Assembly (NCBI GenBank): GCA_028875055.1
Contig: JAPPGG010000017.1
Location: 1 to 34,963, forward strand
DNA from: Chloroflexota bacterium
GTDB taxonomy: Bacteria; Chloroflexota; Dehalococcoidia; Lucifugimonadales; UBA3495
Direction of reading: 5' to 3'
Length of the DNA stretch: 34,963 nucleotides
Below, one piece after another: positions 22,952 through 30,267 of this stretch. Under the pieces are notes generated by a model that did not search any database, was not told the DNA's origin, and saw only the letters and a list, made by a program, of their open reading frames with translations. Position numbers and translations under genes: made by a program. Numbering within the stretch: the first letter of the stretch is position 1; every line of letters starts with the position of its first letter.

Positions 22952-23770
22952 ATGTTGATTGTAGATGCCCAGGTCCATATCTGGGGCGCCAACCTGCCAA
23001 CCAACCCCGCCCACCGGCAGATAACTTCCTACAGCAAGGAAGACCTGCTGGCCGAAATGGACGAAGCCGGGGTGGACGCTGCGGTCATTCATCCCCCGGG
23101 TTGGGACCCCAATTCGGGACAACTGGCCCTGGATGCGGCGGCCGAACATCCCAGCCGTCTCTCCATCCTGGGCTACTTTCCCCTGGACCAGGAAGCCAGC
23201 CGTGGCCTGGTGGATGGCTGGAAGCGGCAACCCGGTATGCTGGGTCTGCGGTTTACCTTCCAGCAGCCGCATATGCTGTCCTGGCCCAGCGATGGCACCA
23301 TGGAATGGCTCTGGCCTGCTGCCGCCGCCGCCGGCCTGCCCGTGGCCCTGGCCTGCTCGGCCTTCCTGGCAGATGTGGGACCCATCGCCGAACGCCATCC
23401 CGACGTCAAGCTGATAGTTGACCATTTCGGTCGGGGCGGCGGCGCCACCGACGCCGAGGCCTGGGCCAATCTGCCCGACCTGCTGGCCCTGGCCAAGTAT
23501 CCCAACGTAGCGGTGAAGGCTACCGGCGGTCCCAGCTATTCCAGCGCCGCGTATCCCTACGCCAACATTCATGACTACATCCACCAGGTATATGACGCCT
23601 TTGGTCCTGACCGCATGTTCTGGGGGACGGACATTACCCGTATGCCCTGTTCCTGGAAACAGTGCATAACTATGTTCACCGAAGAGCTTTCCTGGCTTAA
23701 CGAGAATGACAAGGAGCTCATAATGGGCCGCGCCCTCTGCAACTGGATTGGCTGGGACCTTCCCGGTTAG
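22952..23770 (+). CDS. amidohydrolase_2 family metal-dependent or lactone hydrolase
   Basis: This 272-aa protein is a TIM-barrel amidohydrolase of the LigI/4-sulfomuconolactone-hydrolase/decarboxylase branch. It opens with 'IVDAQVHIWG', has 'LIVDHFGRGGG' with H158 and ends with 'FWGTDITRM', where D227 is the catalytic Asp of the family. The usual N-terminal HxH is QxH here (Q7, H9), a change also known in metal-independent members. Relatives hydrolyse lactones formed after aromatic ring cleavage or decarboxylate ring acids. The start at 22952 is chosen from GAGG 5 nt upstream and from the conserved N-terminus; an upstream in-frame ATG adds 28 unlike residues. Confidence 0.87.
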   Translation: MLIVDAQVHIWGANLPTNPAHRQITSYSKEDLLAEMDEAGVDAAVIHPPGWDPNSGQLALDAAAEHPSRLSILGYFPLDQEASRGLVDGWKRQPGMLGLRFTFQQPHMLSWPSDGTMEWLWPAAAAAGLPVALACSAFLADVGPIAERHPDVKLIVDHFGRGGGATDAEAWANLPDLLALAKYPNVAVKATGGPSYSSAAYPYANIHDYIHQVYDAFGPDRMFWGTDITRMPCSWKQCITMFTEELSWLNENDKELIMGRALCNWIGWDLPG

Positions 23771-23856
23771 CTGACGGGTCGCGACAAGCCCGGCCTCACC
23801 TGGAATTGGAAGGATAGGTCAGGGCATAATTGCAAATACTAGAGCCTGTTTTTTAT

Positions 23857-23885
23857 TTGACTCTTCGATTGAGTCAGATTAAACT
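23857..23885 (+). promoter_or_regulatory. promoter of the luciferase-like gene with an inverted repeat in the spacer
   Basis: TTGACT (23857-23862) and TAAACT (23880-23885) are separated by 17 bp. TGACTC (23858-23863) and GAGTCA (23871-23876) form a dyad with a 7-nt gap that overlaps the -35 and fills the spacer. The predicted start is near 23892, leaving a leader of about 100 nt. Confidence 0.6.
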
Positions 23886-23991
23886 GTAGCCAACTTATTC
23901 GGCGCAAGCCCCTGCCGAAATGCACTATGGTAAGCCGAGGTTTCCTGGTGGGGCCGCATACCTCTAATCAGCATGCCAGGAGGTAAACCCT

Positions 23992-25062
23992 ATGGACTTT
24001 GGAATCTTTCTGGACTTCCCTACCGGCGGCGGCGCTCACGAAGACGCCTTCCGCGACTCCTTTGAACTGGTTGACCTGGCCGACGAGCTTGGGCTGGATA
24101 CCGTCTGGCTGGGTGAGACCCACTTTACCCCAGAGCGCGCCGTCCATTCGGCTCAGATGGTCATCGCCAGCGCCATAGCCTCCAGGACCAGGCAGCTGCG
24201 GGTCGGTTCAGCGGTCCACGTCCTGCCCCTGGTGCACCCCCTGCGCATCGCCGAAGAGGCCGCCACGGTTGACCAGATCAGCCAGGGTCGATTCGAGTTC
24301 GGTGTTGGCCGGAGCGGCAATATGCGCGCCTACGACACCATGGGAATTGATTACATGGAGAGCAAGGACCGGTTCCAGGAAGCCCTGGAGATTATCCTGC
24401 AGGCGTTTACCGGCGAGACCTTCTCCTATGAGGGCAAGTACAACAATATTACCAACGCCCGCTTGACTCCCAGGCCCTACACCAAGCCCCACCCCAAGGT
24501 CCGAATTGCCTCCAGCGGCGAAGAGAGCTTTGAACGGGTTGGACGCCTCGGCTTCCCCATCTTCCTCTCCATGCGCGGCATGGACGTCAACGAGCTGGAG
24601 GTTAACCTCAAGCACTACCACGAGGCATGGAAGAAGGCCGGGCACGAGGGCGAGAGCGGGGACATCTCTGTCCGCTTCCCAATGTACGTGGCGCCCACCG
24701 AGGAAGATGCGCTGGAAGAACCCCGGGAGTCCATCGAGAGCTACTTCCGGCGTATGCGGGAGCGCTTTCAGCAGGGCCGCTTCGAGGAAGCCCTGGCAGA
24801 TGTTACCGGCGGCCAGGACCTGATAGAAGCCCGCCGCGCCCGCCTGGAACGACTGGAGTCCATGAGCTACCAGGAAATCCTGGACACCAAGGTCATTGTC
24901 GGCAGCCCCGACCAGGTTATAGACAAGCTCCACCAGTACCGGGAAAGGCTGGGCATCACCGGTTTCACCGCAGAACTCAACCCCGGCAACCTCCTTCCCA
25001 AGGAAGCCGTGCAGCGCAGTCTGAAGCTGATAACCCAGGAAGTAATGCCCGCCTTCAAGTAG
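23992..25062 (+). CDS. LLM-class flavin-dependent oxidoreductase (luciferase-like)
   Basis: This 356-aa protein has the bacterial-luciferase TIM-barrel pattern: 'MDFGIFLDFP', 'LGLDTVWLGETHF', 'LRVGSAVHVLPLVHPLRIAE' and 'QISQGRFEFGVGRS'. These motifs build the FMN site. The late 'VIVGSPDQVIDKLHQY' is the usual C-terminal signature. Such enzymes are flavin-dependent monooxygenases (alkane-, sulfonate- or nitrilotriacetate-type) or F420-dependent oxidoreductases, and sequence alone does not separate them well. The strong AGGAGGT shortly before the ATG fixes the start. It has its own promoter with a dyad and a downstream hairpin, so it is likely monocistronic and inducible. Confidence 0.9.
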   Translation: MDFGIFLDFPTGGGAHEDAFRDSFELVDLADELGLDTVWLGETHFTPERAVHSAQMVIASAIASRTRQLRVGSAVHVLPLVHPLRIAEEAATVDQISQGRFEFGVGRSGNMRAYDTMGIDYMESKDRFQEALEIILQAFTGETFSYEGKYNNITNARLTPRPYTKPHPKVRIASSGEESFERVGRLGFPIFLSMRGMDVNELEVNLKHYHEAWKKAGHEGESGDISVRFPMYVAPTEEDALEEPRESIESYFRRMRERFQQGRFEEALADVTGGQDLIEARRARLERLESMSYQEILDTKVIVGSPDQVIDKLHQYRERLGITGFTAELNPGNLLPKEAVQRSLKLITQEVMPAFK

Positions 25063-25099
25063 GAGTTTCCAGGCCTGTAACGCGCCCCAAAAGTACGGG

Positions 25100-25130
25100 G
25101 ACGGGAGAAGCTCCCGTCTCCTGTTTCTTT
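25100..25130. terminator. intrinsic terminator between convergent genes
   Basis: GACGGGAG (25100-25107) pairs with CTCCCGTC (25111-25118) around AAG, followed on the plus strand by TCCTGTTTCTTT. It ends the luciferase-like gene and may also stop the converging permease transcript. Confidence 0.7.
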
Positions 25131-25149
25131 GGGTTGCCAGGCAGGCTGA

Positions 25150-26055
25150 CTACACGTTTCGGAGCTTGGGGTCCAGCCGGTCCCGCAGCCAGTCGCCCAG
25201 CAGGTTCATGGACAGCACCGTCAGCAGGATTGCCATGCCCGGGAAGAAGGCCACCCACCAGGCCCTTACAATCAAGTCCCTGCCGTCGGCTACCATCAGA
25301 CCCCACGCGGGTGTCGGACGGGGTATGCCCACCCCCAGGAAGCTGAGGCCCGCCTCCAGCAGGATAACCTGCCCCACCTCCAGCGTGGCCAGCACTATGA
25401 TGGTGTTGATCACATTGGGGAAAATGTGCCGGGCAATGATTCTCCCGCTGGATGCTCCGGCAACGCGGGCCTTGGCGACAAAGTCCTGGTTTTTCAGCGA
25501 CAGGGTTTCTCCACGGACCAGCCGCGCGTATCTGACCCATAAGACCAGGGCAATGACGATGATCACCGTATGGAACCCCGGGCCGAGCACGCCCACCAGC
25601 ACCAGGGCCAGCAAAACAGCCTGTATGGAAAGCTTGATGTCCACCAGCCGCATGATGACGTGGTCAATCCACCCGCCGTAATAACCGGCAATCAGGCCAA
25701 GGGTGGTCCCCACGAAGCCGCCCGTGAGAATTGACACGCCGGCCACAATCAGGGAGACCCGGGCCCCGTGAATTACCCGGCTGGCGATGTCGTAACCCAC
25801 CTTGTCAGTACCCAGCGGGTGGTCCCACGATCCGCCTTCCTGCCACACCGGTGGCGTCAGCCGCTCGGTTACCCGCCCCTCCAGGGGATCCTGCAGCCAG
25901 GTGTTGGTAATCTGCGGCGCAAAAAGGCCGGGCAGCGCCAGCACAAAGACCAGCACCGCCATCGGAAAAATCGGATACCGGCGGGCCGTCTCCCATATTC
26001 TGAATAATCTTCCGTTCCGACGAACTGGAATGGCAATTTCGTTAACTGTTGCCAT
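25150..26055 (-). CDS. ABC transporter permease, peptide/nickel type (DppC-like)
   Basis: This 301-aa inner-membrane permease belongs to the DppC/OppC branch. A cytoplasmic start and first helix (about 31-48) lead to an extracytoplasmic loop containing 'HPLGTDKVGYDIASRVIHGA', the family signature. Five further helices follow. The cytoplasmic EAA loop, 'DFVAKARVAGASSGRIIARH', contacts the ATPase. The C-terminal region has 'LSFLGVGIPRPTPAWG', also typical. AAGGAG 8 nt before the ATG supports the start. It follows the DppB-like gene by 51 bp and ends the operon. No ATPase gene follows; a terminator hairpin lies after it. Confidence 0.93.
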   Translation of the reverse strand: MATVNEIAIPVRRNGRLFRIWETARRYPIFPMAVLVFVLALPGLFAPQITNTWLQDPLEGRVTERLTPPVWQEGGSWDHPLGTDKVGYDIASRVIHGARVSLIVAGVSILTGGFVGTTLGLIAGYYGGWIDHVIMRLVDIKLSIQAVLLALVLVGVLGPGFHTVIIVIALVLWVRYARLVRGETLSLKNQDFVAKARVAGASSGRIIARHIFPNVINTIIVLATLEVGQVILLEAGLSFLGVGIPRPTPAWGLMVADGRDLIVRAWWVAFFPGMAILLTVLSMNLLGDWLRDRLDPKLRNV

Positions 26056-26106
26056 TTGGCAATCTCCTTGGAAAGCAGACCAATGGGCTTAAGGCTCCCC
26101 CTCCAT

Positions 26107-27042
26107 CTAGGTAAGCCGGATTCTGGGGTCGAGGTAAGCGTAGAGAATATCCACCAGCAAAGCGACCAGCACGTAGATGAAGGCAAATACAACGACCACG
26201 CTCTGCACTACCTGGAAGTCGCGCGACCTGATGGCCTCAATGGCCAGCAGCCCCACTCCAGGGTAGGCAAACACTGTTTCGGTAATTACCGAGCCGGTAA
26301 TCAGGCCGGCAAACTGGATGCCGAAATAAGTCAAAGGGACCAGCGCCGCATTTCGCAGGCAGTGCTTCCAGATTATGATCCACTCCGGAAGCCCCTTCAC
26401 CCGGGCCATCTTTACGTACTCCGAGTCCAGCACGTCCAGCATGGCGGACCGGCTCAACCGAAGTCCCGCAGCCAGGTTAAAGGCGCCCAGCGCGAAGGCT
26501 GGCAATATTAGGTGGTGAATCCCGTCCCAGCCGCCGTCCCCTTTACCCGAGGTTGGGAATAAGTCCCAGTGAACGGCCAGGATCCAGACCATCATTATGC
26601 CCAGCCAGAAATTGGGCACCGCCTGCCCAAGCAGGGCGAAAATCTTTCCCCCAACGTCCCAGAAGGTGTCTTTCTTCACCGCGGTGAGGATTCCCAGGGG
26701 AAGCGCCAGGGAAACGCTGACCACCATAGCTACCACCGTAAGCTTGATGGTGGCCGGCATGCGCTGCAGAATCAGCTCCCCGGCCGTCTTGCCCGGCCAC
26801 TTCACTGACTCCCCCAGGTTGCCCGAGAACACGTTGCCCACGTAAATCAGGTATTGAATGTGGAGCGGATCGTCCAGGCGCCAGTAATCCCGCAACCGCT
26901 GCACTTCATCAATGGTGGCCTCGGGAGGGAGCATCACATCGGTTGGGTCGCCGGTAGCCCTGGTGAGGGCAAAAATAATAATGCTGATGGCAAATAACGT
27001 AATGAGTGCGTGAAATCCACGGACGATGATGTATCTTTGCAT
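26107..27042 (-). CDS. ABC transporter permease, peptide/nickel type (DppB-like)
   Basis: This 311-aa permease has the DppB N-terminal signature (first helix about 10-27, then 'TGDPTDVMLPPEAT' and 'LRDYWRLDDPLHIQYL'). The core 'ERMP'-type segment reads 'ILQRMPATIKLTVVAMV'. The cytoplasmic EAA loop is 'EYVKMARVKGLPEWIIIWKH', which docks the ATPase. 'TVFAYPGVGLLAIEAIRSRD' near the end is also characteristic. With DppC it forms the membrane channel for import of peptides, nickel chelates, oligosaccharides or other solutes. It lies 144 bp downstream of the binding-protein gene; a weak hairpin in that gap could lower its expression relative to the binding protein. Confidence 0.93.
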   Translation of the reverse strand: MQRYIIVRGFHALITLFAISIIIFALTRATGDPTDVMLPPEATIDEVQRLRDYWRLDDPLHIQYLIYVGNVFSGNLGESVKWPGKTAGELILQRMPATIKLTVVAMVVSVSLALPLGILTAVKKDTFWDVGGKIFALLGQAVPNFWLGIMMVWILAVHWDLFPTSGKGDGGWDGIHHLILPAFALGAFNLAAGLRLSRSAMLDVLDSEYVKMARVKGLPEWIIIWKHCLRNAALVPLTYFGIQFAGLITGSVITETVFAYPGVGLLAIEAIRSRDFQVVQSVVVVFAFIYVLVALLVDILYAYLDPRIRLT

Positions 27043-27110
27043 GCTGCTCTTCCTTCCGGAAGCCCGTCATCGACCCTGAGCTGGGTATCCCGGTTAAAGT
27101 GTTAATTTAA

Positions 27111-27146
27111 TCCCCCTCCTCACCCACAACGGAACGAGAAGGGGGA
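27111..27146 (-). promoter_or_regulatory. possible attenuating hairpin between binding protein and permease genes
   Basis: TCCCCCT (27111-27117) and AGGGGGA (27140-27146) form a 7-bp stem with a 22-nt loop. On the minus-strand mRNA it is followed by TTAAATTAAC. Such hairpins often keep binding-protein mRNA more abundant, but the stem here is short. Confidence 0.3.
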
Positions 27147-27186
27147 ATCTGCCCGTAGAACGATTTTGCCAATGATGCCTGTCGCT

Positions 27187-28944
27187 TTATTTGGTGGCAG
27201 GCACCTGGTTATGCCAGTAGTAGCCCCGGTTCAGGTAAACCCAGTCCTCGAGGACTTCGGGATTGACCGTAAAGTTGAACTTGAACCAGAACATGGGAAT
27301 GGTCCAGTGCTGGTCATACCAGAAATTGGAAACCTCGCGACCGATGGCGTCGATCTCCGGCTGGGTCGTCTTGTCCAGGGTTTCCTGGTACTTTTCCTCG
27401 ATGAAGGGGTGGGCGAAGTGGAAACCACTGGTATTGGAAGGCGCCTCCGTCCTTATGCGGTCATGAATCTTGCGGAAGCTGAAGACGTTGGCATAGACGT
27501 TGTGCTGCATCTGCTTCTCGCGCCGCTTCTTGGAATAGGCCCCGGAGTCCATATCCAGGATGGTGGCTTCGATGCCCACCGGCCCCCAGTACTGGGGCAT
27601 GGCCTCAACCGCAATGGGTGATTCCGGTTCACCCGAGGTCCGGTAGTTCACGATTTCGACCTTGATGGGATTGTCTGGTCCGTAGCCTGCCTCGGCCAGC
27701 AACGCCTTTGCCGCTTCAGGGTCGTAGCCGTATTCTTCATCCCAGCGGGTATCCCACTCCGGGTTGTAAATGTTGCCGTCCAGCACCGGGTGGCAGCAGG
27801 CGGTAACGTGCATCCGCTCGCCCTCCCCCTTGAAGATGAACTCGTTCAATTCGTCCCGGTTGATGGCCTTGTTCATTGCCCTGCGCACCCGGACATCAGC
27901 CCACGGGGTTGTGGGGTCGAAGTCAGCGTCGCCAGGCATAAGGTACATACCACCAAAGAACAGGCTGAGCTGGCTGAAGGCCTGCTGGGCGGGTATTACC
28001 TTCATCCCGTTCTCGATGGCAGTCTCCTGCAGGTCCCGGGAAAGGGCGATGGCGTGAATCTCACCCGCCAGGAGTCCGGCCAGCCTGGTTGATTCTTCAC
28101 CTATCCACCGGATCTCCATCTCTTCAAAGGGCGACTGTATGCGCCAGTGGTCGAAGGGTACCCGCTCGTAAACCACGCCCTCACCGAGATTGCGCTCCAG
28201 GTACTGATAGTAGCTGGTGCTGGCAGGTTTTACCCCATCCAGATTGTCGTAGCCGACTTCGTCCACCTGCTTCTTGCTGAGGGAGAAGAGCTCCAGGCCG
28301 GTGGGCAGGTTGGAAACAACGCTGATCATGGGAAGGGAGGCGTTGTTCATGGTGTACTTTACAGTGTAGTCGTCCACCGCCTCAGCCTGGGCCATTTCCT
28401 TCCAGAAGCTGGTGGTGCTGGACTGGCAGTCGGTGTTGGACTTGGCAACGGCCATATCGACGAAGTCCTGCGCCGTCATTTCGCCGTAACCGTGGTGGAA
28501 CTCGACGCCCTGCCTCAACTTGAAGGTCCAGGTTTTGGCATCGGCCGTGGTCTCCCAGGATTCGGCAAGCCACGGGTTGAACTCTGCCGTAACCGGGTCA
28601 GACTCAACCAGGAATTCCACGTAGGGCAGGAACTGGGAAATAATCGGTCGGTTGCCGCCACAGTGCTGGTTGGTCTCTACCTGGATTTCGCCCTGGGATT
28701 CCACGTAACGGACCACCGTGGGCTCTGCCATTTCCTGTTCCATGCTCGTGTCGGCAACTGCCGGTTCAGCCGTGGGAGCAGGCTCTGCTTCCGCCATCGC
28801 CTGTTCCTGGGCAGGGGCGGGCTCCGCTGCGGGCGCTGCCGGTTCTTCCGGAGCGGCAGCGCCGCACGCTACCAGCAAGGAAAGAACAAACAGCATTGTT
28901 ACGAAAAGCAGAGGTTTATAACTCAGTAACCTTTGGTTCCACAT
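27187..28944 (-). CDS. peptide/nickel-type ABC substrate-binding lipoprotein (SBP_bac_5)
   Basis: This 585-aa protein starts with a lipoprotein signal: 'LSLLVACG' with Cys27 as the lipidated residue. A roughly 45-residue Ala/Pro/Glu linker (about 28-72) comes next, suited to tethering a binding protein outside the membrane. The mature domain shows family-5 features: 'FNPWLAESWETTADAKTWTF', 'LRQGVEFHHGYGEMTAQDFV', 'DVRVRRAMNKAINRDELNEF' and 'YDPEAAKALLAEAGYG'. It binds peptides or other extended solutes. The start has AAAGGAGG about 8 nt upstream and a near-perfect sigma-70 promoter. The cysteine-rich 'VTACCHPV' is an uncommon feature. It heads the importer operon. Confidence 0.94.
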   Translation of the reverse strand: MWNQRLLSYKPLLFVTMLFVLSLLVACGAAAPEEPAAPAAEPAPAQEQAMAEAEPAPTAEPAVADTSMEQEMAEPTVVRYVESQGEIQVETNQHCGGNRPIISQFLPYVEFLVESDPVTAEFNPWLAESWETTADAKTWTFKLRQGVEFHHGYGEMTAQDFVDMAVAKSNTDCQSSTTSFWKEMAQAEAVDDYTVKYTMNNASLPMISVVSNLPTGLELFSLSKKQVDEVGYDNLDGVKPASTSYYQYLERNLGEGVVYERVPFDHWRIQSPFEEMEIRWIGEESTRLAGLLAGEIHAIALSRDLQETAIENGMKVIPAQQAFSQLSLFFGGMYLMPGDADFDPTTPWADVRVRRAMNKAINRDELNEFIFKGEGERMHVTACCHPVLDGNIYNPEWDTRWDEEYGYDPEAAKALLAEAGYGPDNPIKVEIVNYRTSGEPESPIAVEAMPQYWGPVGIEATILDMDSGAYSKKRREKQMQHNVYANVFSFRKIHDRIRTEAPSNTSGFHFAHPFIEEKYQETLDKTTQPEIDAIGREVSNFWYDQHWTIPMFWFKFNFTVNPEVLEDWVYLNRGYYWHNQVPATK

Positions 28945-29000
28945 AATAAGTCCTCCTTTTATATAGAGGTAATGGGTACCATCCGGGGCATCTTTATCGG

Positions 29001-29029
29001 AATATACAACCGCTTTCCAATAGTGTCAA
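29001..29029 (-). promoter_or_regulatory. strong sigma-70 promoter of the ABC importer operon
   Basis: On the minus strand a perfect TTGACA (29029-29024) and TATATT (29006-29001) are 17 bp apart, with an AT-rich UP-like block just upstream (29036-29062). Predicted start near 28994, leader about 50 nt. It is the best promoter in the window. Confidence 0.8.
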
Positions 29030-29042
29030 CGGATTTTATAAT
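29014..29042 (+). promoter_or_regulatory. divergent promoter candidate overlapping the importer promoter
   Basis: On the plus strand TTTCCA (29014-29019) and a perfect TATAAT (29037-29042) are 17 bp apart. It would drive the diol dehydrogenase gene with a leader of about 250 nt. It overlaps the minus promoter at 29001-29029, so the two could compete. Confidence 0.4.
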
Positions 29043-29298
29043 ATTATTATCAAATAGTATCATTTCATTGACAGTATTACGGTTTTAGCAGCTAACAAAT
29101 CGAATTATGGTTGTAAACTGACGATCAGCCTGCTGCTGAACAGCTGGCGCCTAGCAGCGCCAGGCCAGTTCCGGCTCTGCATATGAAGTTGTTGCCCGGC
29201 CCCGTATCACGGGGTAACATTGGGTCAACGCAGGAAGCAGTTCCGGAGCTGGCGAATTCTGGCCAGCGCCGGGTTCCCAGGGATAACATGGAGGGGTT

Positions 29299-30138
29299 AT
29301 GCCAGATATTCTTGACGCCAAGGCATCAGGCGCCCGACGCTTTGAGGGAAAGGTGGCCGTGATTACGGGCGCCGGTCAGGGCATAGGCGCGGCCACCGCC
29401 CGGCGGTTGGCCCAGGAGGGCGCATCCGTAGTCATCGGTGACATGGTCGAGGAATCTTCGCAACGAGTGTGCGACGAATTGCGGGATTTCGGAGCCGAGG
29501 CTGCCGTCTGCCTGGGTGAGCTTTCCAGGTGGGAAAACGCCGAGCGCCTGATGGCTTTTGCCCAGGAACAGTTCGGCCAGATTGACGTGCTGGCCAACGT
29601 GGCTGGAGGAACCATCTGGTTCCAGTCCTACCAGTATTACACGCCCGACCAGATTCAGGCCGAAATAGACAAGAGCTTCTGGACTGCCATGTGGTGCTGC
29701 CGGGCCGTGCTGCCCTACATGATTGAGCAGAAGTCCGGTTCGATTGTCAACGTGGCCACCCACGCGGTAACCGGCGCCTTCCGAGTGCCCTACGCCGCGG
29801 CCAAGGCGGGACAAATCGGATTGACCACGTCTTTGTCTCGAGAGGTGGCGGGCCTGGGCATCAGGGTAAACTGCATGGCCCCCAGTGGCACCCTGGCGGA
29901 GGACCGCGTTACGCCACGCAACTATGGCATTACCGCAATGCCCCCTGAATTGCCGCCGGAAGAACTGGACCTGCAGGAAACTTACCGGCAGCAGACCCGC
30001 CTTTCCGAAATACCCATGGGCCGGCGCGGCGAAGCGGACGAGCAGGCGGCGGCCATAGCTTTCCTGGCTTCTCATGACGCATCCTATATAACCGGGCAGG
30101 TCCTGGCAGTGGGCGGGGGACAACCATATCCCTTCTGA
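29299..30138 (+). CDS. BenD-like SDR (dihydroxycyclohexadiene carboxylate dehydrogenase type)
   Basis: This 279-aa classical SDR has the cofactor loop 'TGAGQGIG' (23-30), catalytic Y165 and K169 in 'VPYAAAKAGQIGL', and 'GIRVNCMAPSGT'. The segments 'LANVAGGTIWFQ' and 'IDKSFWTAMWCCRAVLPYMI' closely resemble benzoate cis-diol dehydrogenase (BenD/XylL), which oxidises the cis-diol made by a ring-hydroxylating dioxygenase to a catechol. The Ser position is Ala153/Thr154, a modest departure. A Rieske oxygenase follows 129 bp downstream, which supports the pairing. GGAGGGG at 29290-29296 lies only 2 nt before the ATG, an unusually short spacing. The exact substrate is not established. Confidence 0.88.
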   Translation: MPDILDAKASGARRFEGKVAVITGAGQGIGAATARRLAQEGASVVIGDMVEESSQRVCDELRDFGAEAAVCLGELSRWENAERLMAFAQEQFGQIDVLANVAGGTIWFQSYQYYTPDQIQAEIDKSFWTAMWCCRAVLPYMIEQKSGSIVNVATHAVTGAFRVPYAAAKAGQIGLTTSLSREVAGLGIRVNCMAPSGTLAEDRVTPRNYGITAMPPELPPEELDLQETYRQQTRLSEIPMGRRGEADEQAAAIAFLASHDASYITGQVLAVGGGQPYPF

Positions 30139-30179
30139 CGCCTGCAGCGCCACTACTGCCCGATTTTCCACCTGCTCCA

Positions 30180-30188
30180 TGCTATAAT
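30180..30188 (+). promoter_or_regulatory. extended -10 of the Rieske oxygenase gene
   Basis: TGCTATAAT (30180-30188) is a perfect extended -10, 79 nt before the ATG at 30268. It lets the oxygenase be expressed separately from the preceding dehydrogenase. Confidence 0.5.
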
Positions 30189-30267
30189 CGGCACCAAAAG
30201 CCGGGCGCCACGCCAGCGCATCGCGGCGTCATCCCCCAGTAAAGTCAATCACCTCGGAGGAAGTAGA

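Larger units (their letters stand above)
28945..29298. other. 354-bp divergent intergenic region
   Basis: It separates the ABC importer operon (minus) from the diol dehydrogenase gene (plus). It contains overlapping divergent promoters in an AT-rich block (29001-29060) and a hairpin CTGGCGC-CTAGCA-GCGCCAG (29144-29163). No gene is visible. Confidence 0.65.
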
